Positions 63,466 to 64,000 of a stretch of DNA of 64,000 nt are shown piece after piece; positions within the stretch are counted from its first letter, which is position 1, and every line of letters begins with the position of its first letter. Under the pieces are notes generated by a model. The model was not told where the DNA came from and made no database searches. It saw only the letters and a list, made by a program, of their open reading frames with translations. A program made the position numbers and the translations under genes. Source of the stretch: Flavobacterium luminosum (GTDB taxonomy: Bacteria > Bacteroidota > Bacteroidia > Flavobacteriales > Flavobacteriaceae); assembly GCF_023635005.1 (NCBI RefSeq), contig NZ_JAMLJM010000002.1, positions 341,859 through 405,858 on the forward strand, in the 5' to 3' direction.

Positions 63466-63761
63466 TCACAATTTACTTGACTTATCAAAAGGAACTAATT
63501 TTTTTCTCATCAACCCTTTATCTGTAAAATGATTCGCCAATTCATAAACTTTCTCTGTGAAATCATTTTCTGTTTCACTTTTTTATGGTAAAACAATTTA
63601 ATTGACTTACAATTATCGTGTTCAAAAATTTCTTTAAGCATCGTTCGGTCTGATAAACCTAATGAGTGCCCCAATACATAAACTTGAAAAGGTTCACCTT
63701 GAATAAAACGCATTAAATGATGATAGTTAGAAGTTTTAGAATATTGAAACTTTGATATGCT
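63466..63761 (-). pseudogene. Remnant of an AbiH-family phage-abortive-infection gene (C-terminal part)
   Basis: Minus-strand translation gives FQYSKTSNYHHLMRFIQ, GEPFQVYVLGHSLGLSDRTM and IFEHDNCKSIKLFYHKK, the well-conserved C-terminal core of AbiH, in which GHSLGLSDR is the hallmark. The frame then breaks at a T-run (plus strand 63579-63584): one more base restores SETENDFTEKVYELANHFT and the end LMRKKLVPFDKSSKL before a stop at 63466. Upstream, an in-frame stop near 63764 shows the N-terminal two-thirds are missing. A dead fragment of a defence gene, at the margin of a repeat-rich area. Confidence 0.72.
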
Positions 63762-64000
63762 TTAATAATTCATGTATTTGCTTGTGTTGCATTTCTATAT
63801 AATCCTTGTCATTCCGAACCTGTTCACTTAGTCTATTCGCTAGGCTCGAGCCGGGAGCCGGAATCTACTTTCTTTGTCATCCTATGTTTGTAAAAGGAAG
63901 TTCTTTGAAAATTTTATAAATTTATTTCAACAGAAGAAAGAGAAAGATAAAAGCTAAATTTTGTCATTGGTCAATTAAGACTGTTCAGCATGCTAGTTCC
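63762..64000. repeat. Right end: dispersed repeat copy and no gene
   Basis: 63806-63850 shares the 14-mer TTGTCATTCCGAAC and the 15-mer TTCGCTAGGCTCGAG with 58520-58577, in the same order and orientation, with a slightly longer piece between. No open frame is supported in the final 240 bases. Confidence 0.6.

Noticed and set aside
1..64000. tRNA/rRNA genes, insertion sequences, integrases, prophage
   Set aside because: Looked for by eye on both strands and none found; a tRNA scan would be decisive.

Overview
The window is an AT-rich chromosomal segment from a member of the Bacteroidota, almost certainly Flavobacterium or a close relative in the Flavobacteriaceae. Evidence: Bacteroidota-type promoters (-33 TTG/TTTG, -7 TAnnTTTG), almost no Shine-Dalgarno sites, type IX secretion C-terminal domains (two type A, one type B), a fused alpha/beta branched-chain 2-oxoacid dehydrogenase E1, a Rho with a long N-terminal linker, and lineage families such as GLPGLI, DUF4293, DUF2911 and CAL67264. 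No rRNA, tRNA, transposase, prophage or CRISPR array was seen.

Layout. 1-4.2 kb: 5' end of purL, two secreted endonuclease I paralogues and an RsmB-type methyltransferase (minus strand). 4.4-8.8 kb: lpdA (plus), a gap with four exact 22-bp-spaced repeats, then an MlaE-MlaF-MlaD lipid transport operon. 8.9-14.8 kb: GDPD and cysteine desulfurase, a YfcE-like phosphoesterase, a response regulator/unknown/TPR histidine kinase operon with a palindrome upstream, and a DUF4293 protein. 14.9-21.1 kb: rho, then a cassette of a small Cys-containing secreted peptide (broken by one base in an A-run), a GLPGLI protein and a TonB-receptor-like barrel. 21.3-30.3 kb: yaaA, a lipoprotein, fused E1, a large protein resembling a catalytically dead M1 peptidase joined to a barrel, and a third endonuclease I. 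30.5-37.7 kb: acyl-CoA ligase plus a small unknown protein, a PAS histidine kinase, a frameshifted bestrophin and kup. 37.8-45.3 kb: BNR lipoprotein, ECF sigma/anti-sigma/periplasmic operon, HAD phosphatase, two photolyase-family genes with an SRPBCC gene, DUF2911-TPR protein. 45.3-58.3 kb: recG, Dph6-like ATPase, M1 aminopeptidase, uvrD/pcrA, a 101-bp triple repeat, Sua5/YciO protein, OmpA lipoprotein, glycosyltransferase, HSDR_N protein, holA and a small membrane protein. 58.8-63.2 kb: a 1445-residue type IX-secreted repeat protein. The right end carries a decayed AbiH fragment and dispersed repeats.

Most of this is core chromosome: metabolism, DNA repair, envelope and regulation. The accessory signals are the peptide/GLPGLI/barrel cassette, secreted nucleases, the repeat protein, the AbiH relic and several families of intergenic repeats. 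Three reading frames (peptide, bestrophin, AbiH relic) are each interrupted by a single missing base, two of them in homopolymer runs, so either sequencing error or real decay must be considered.
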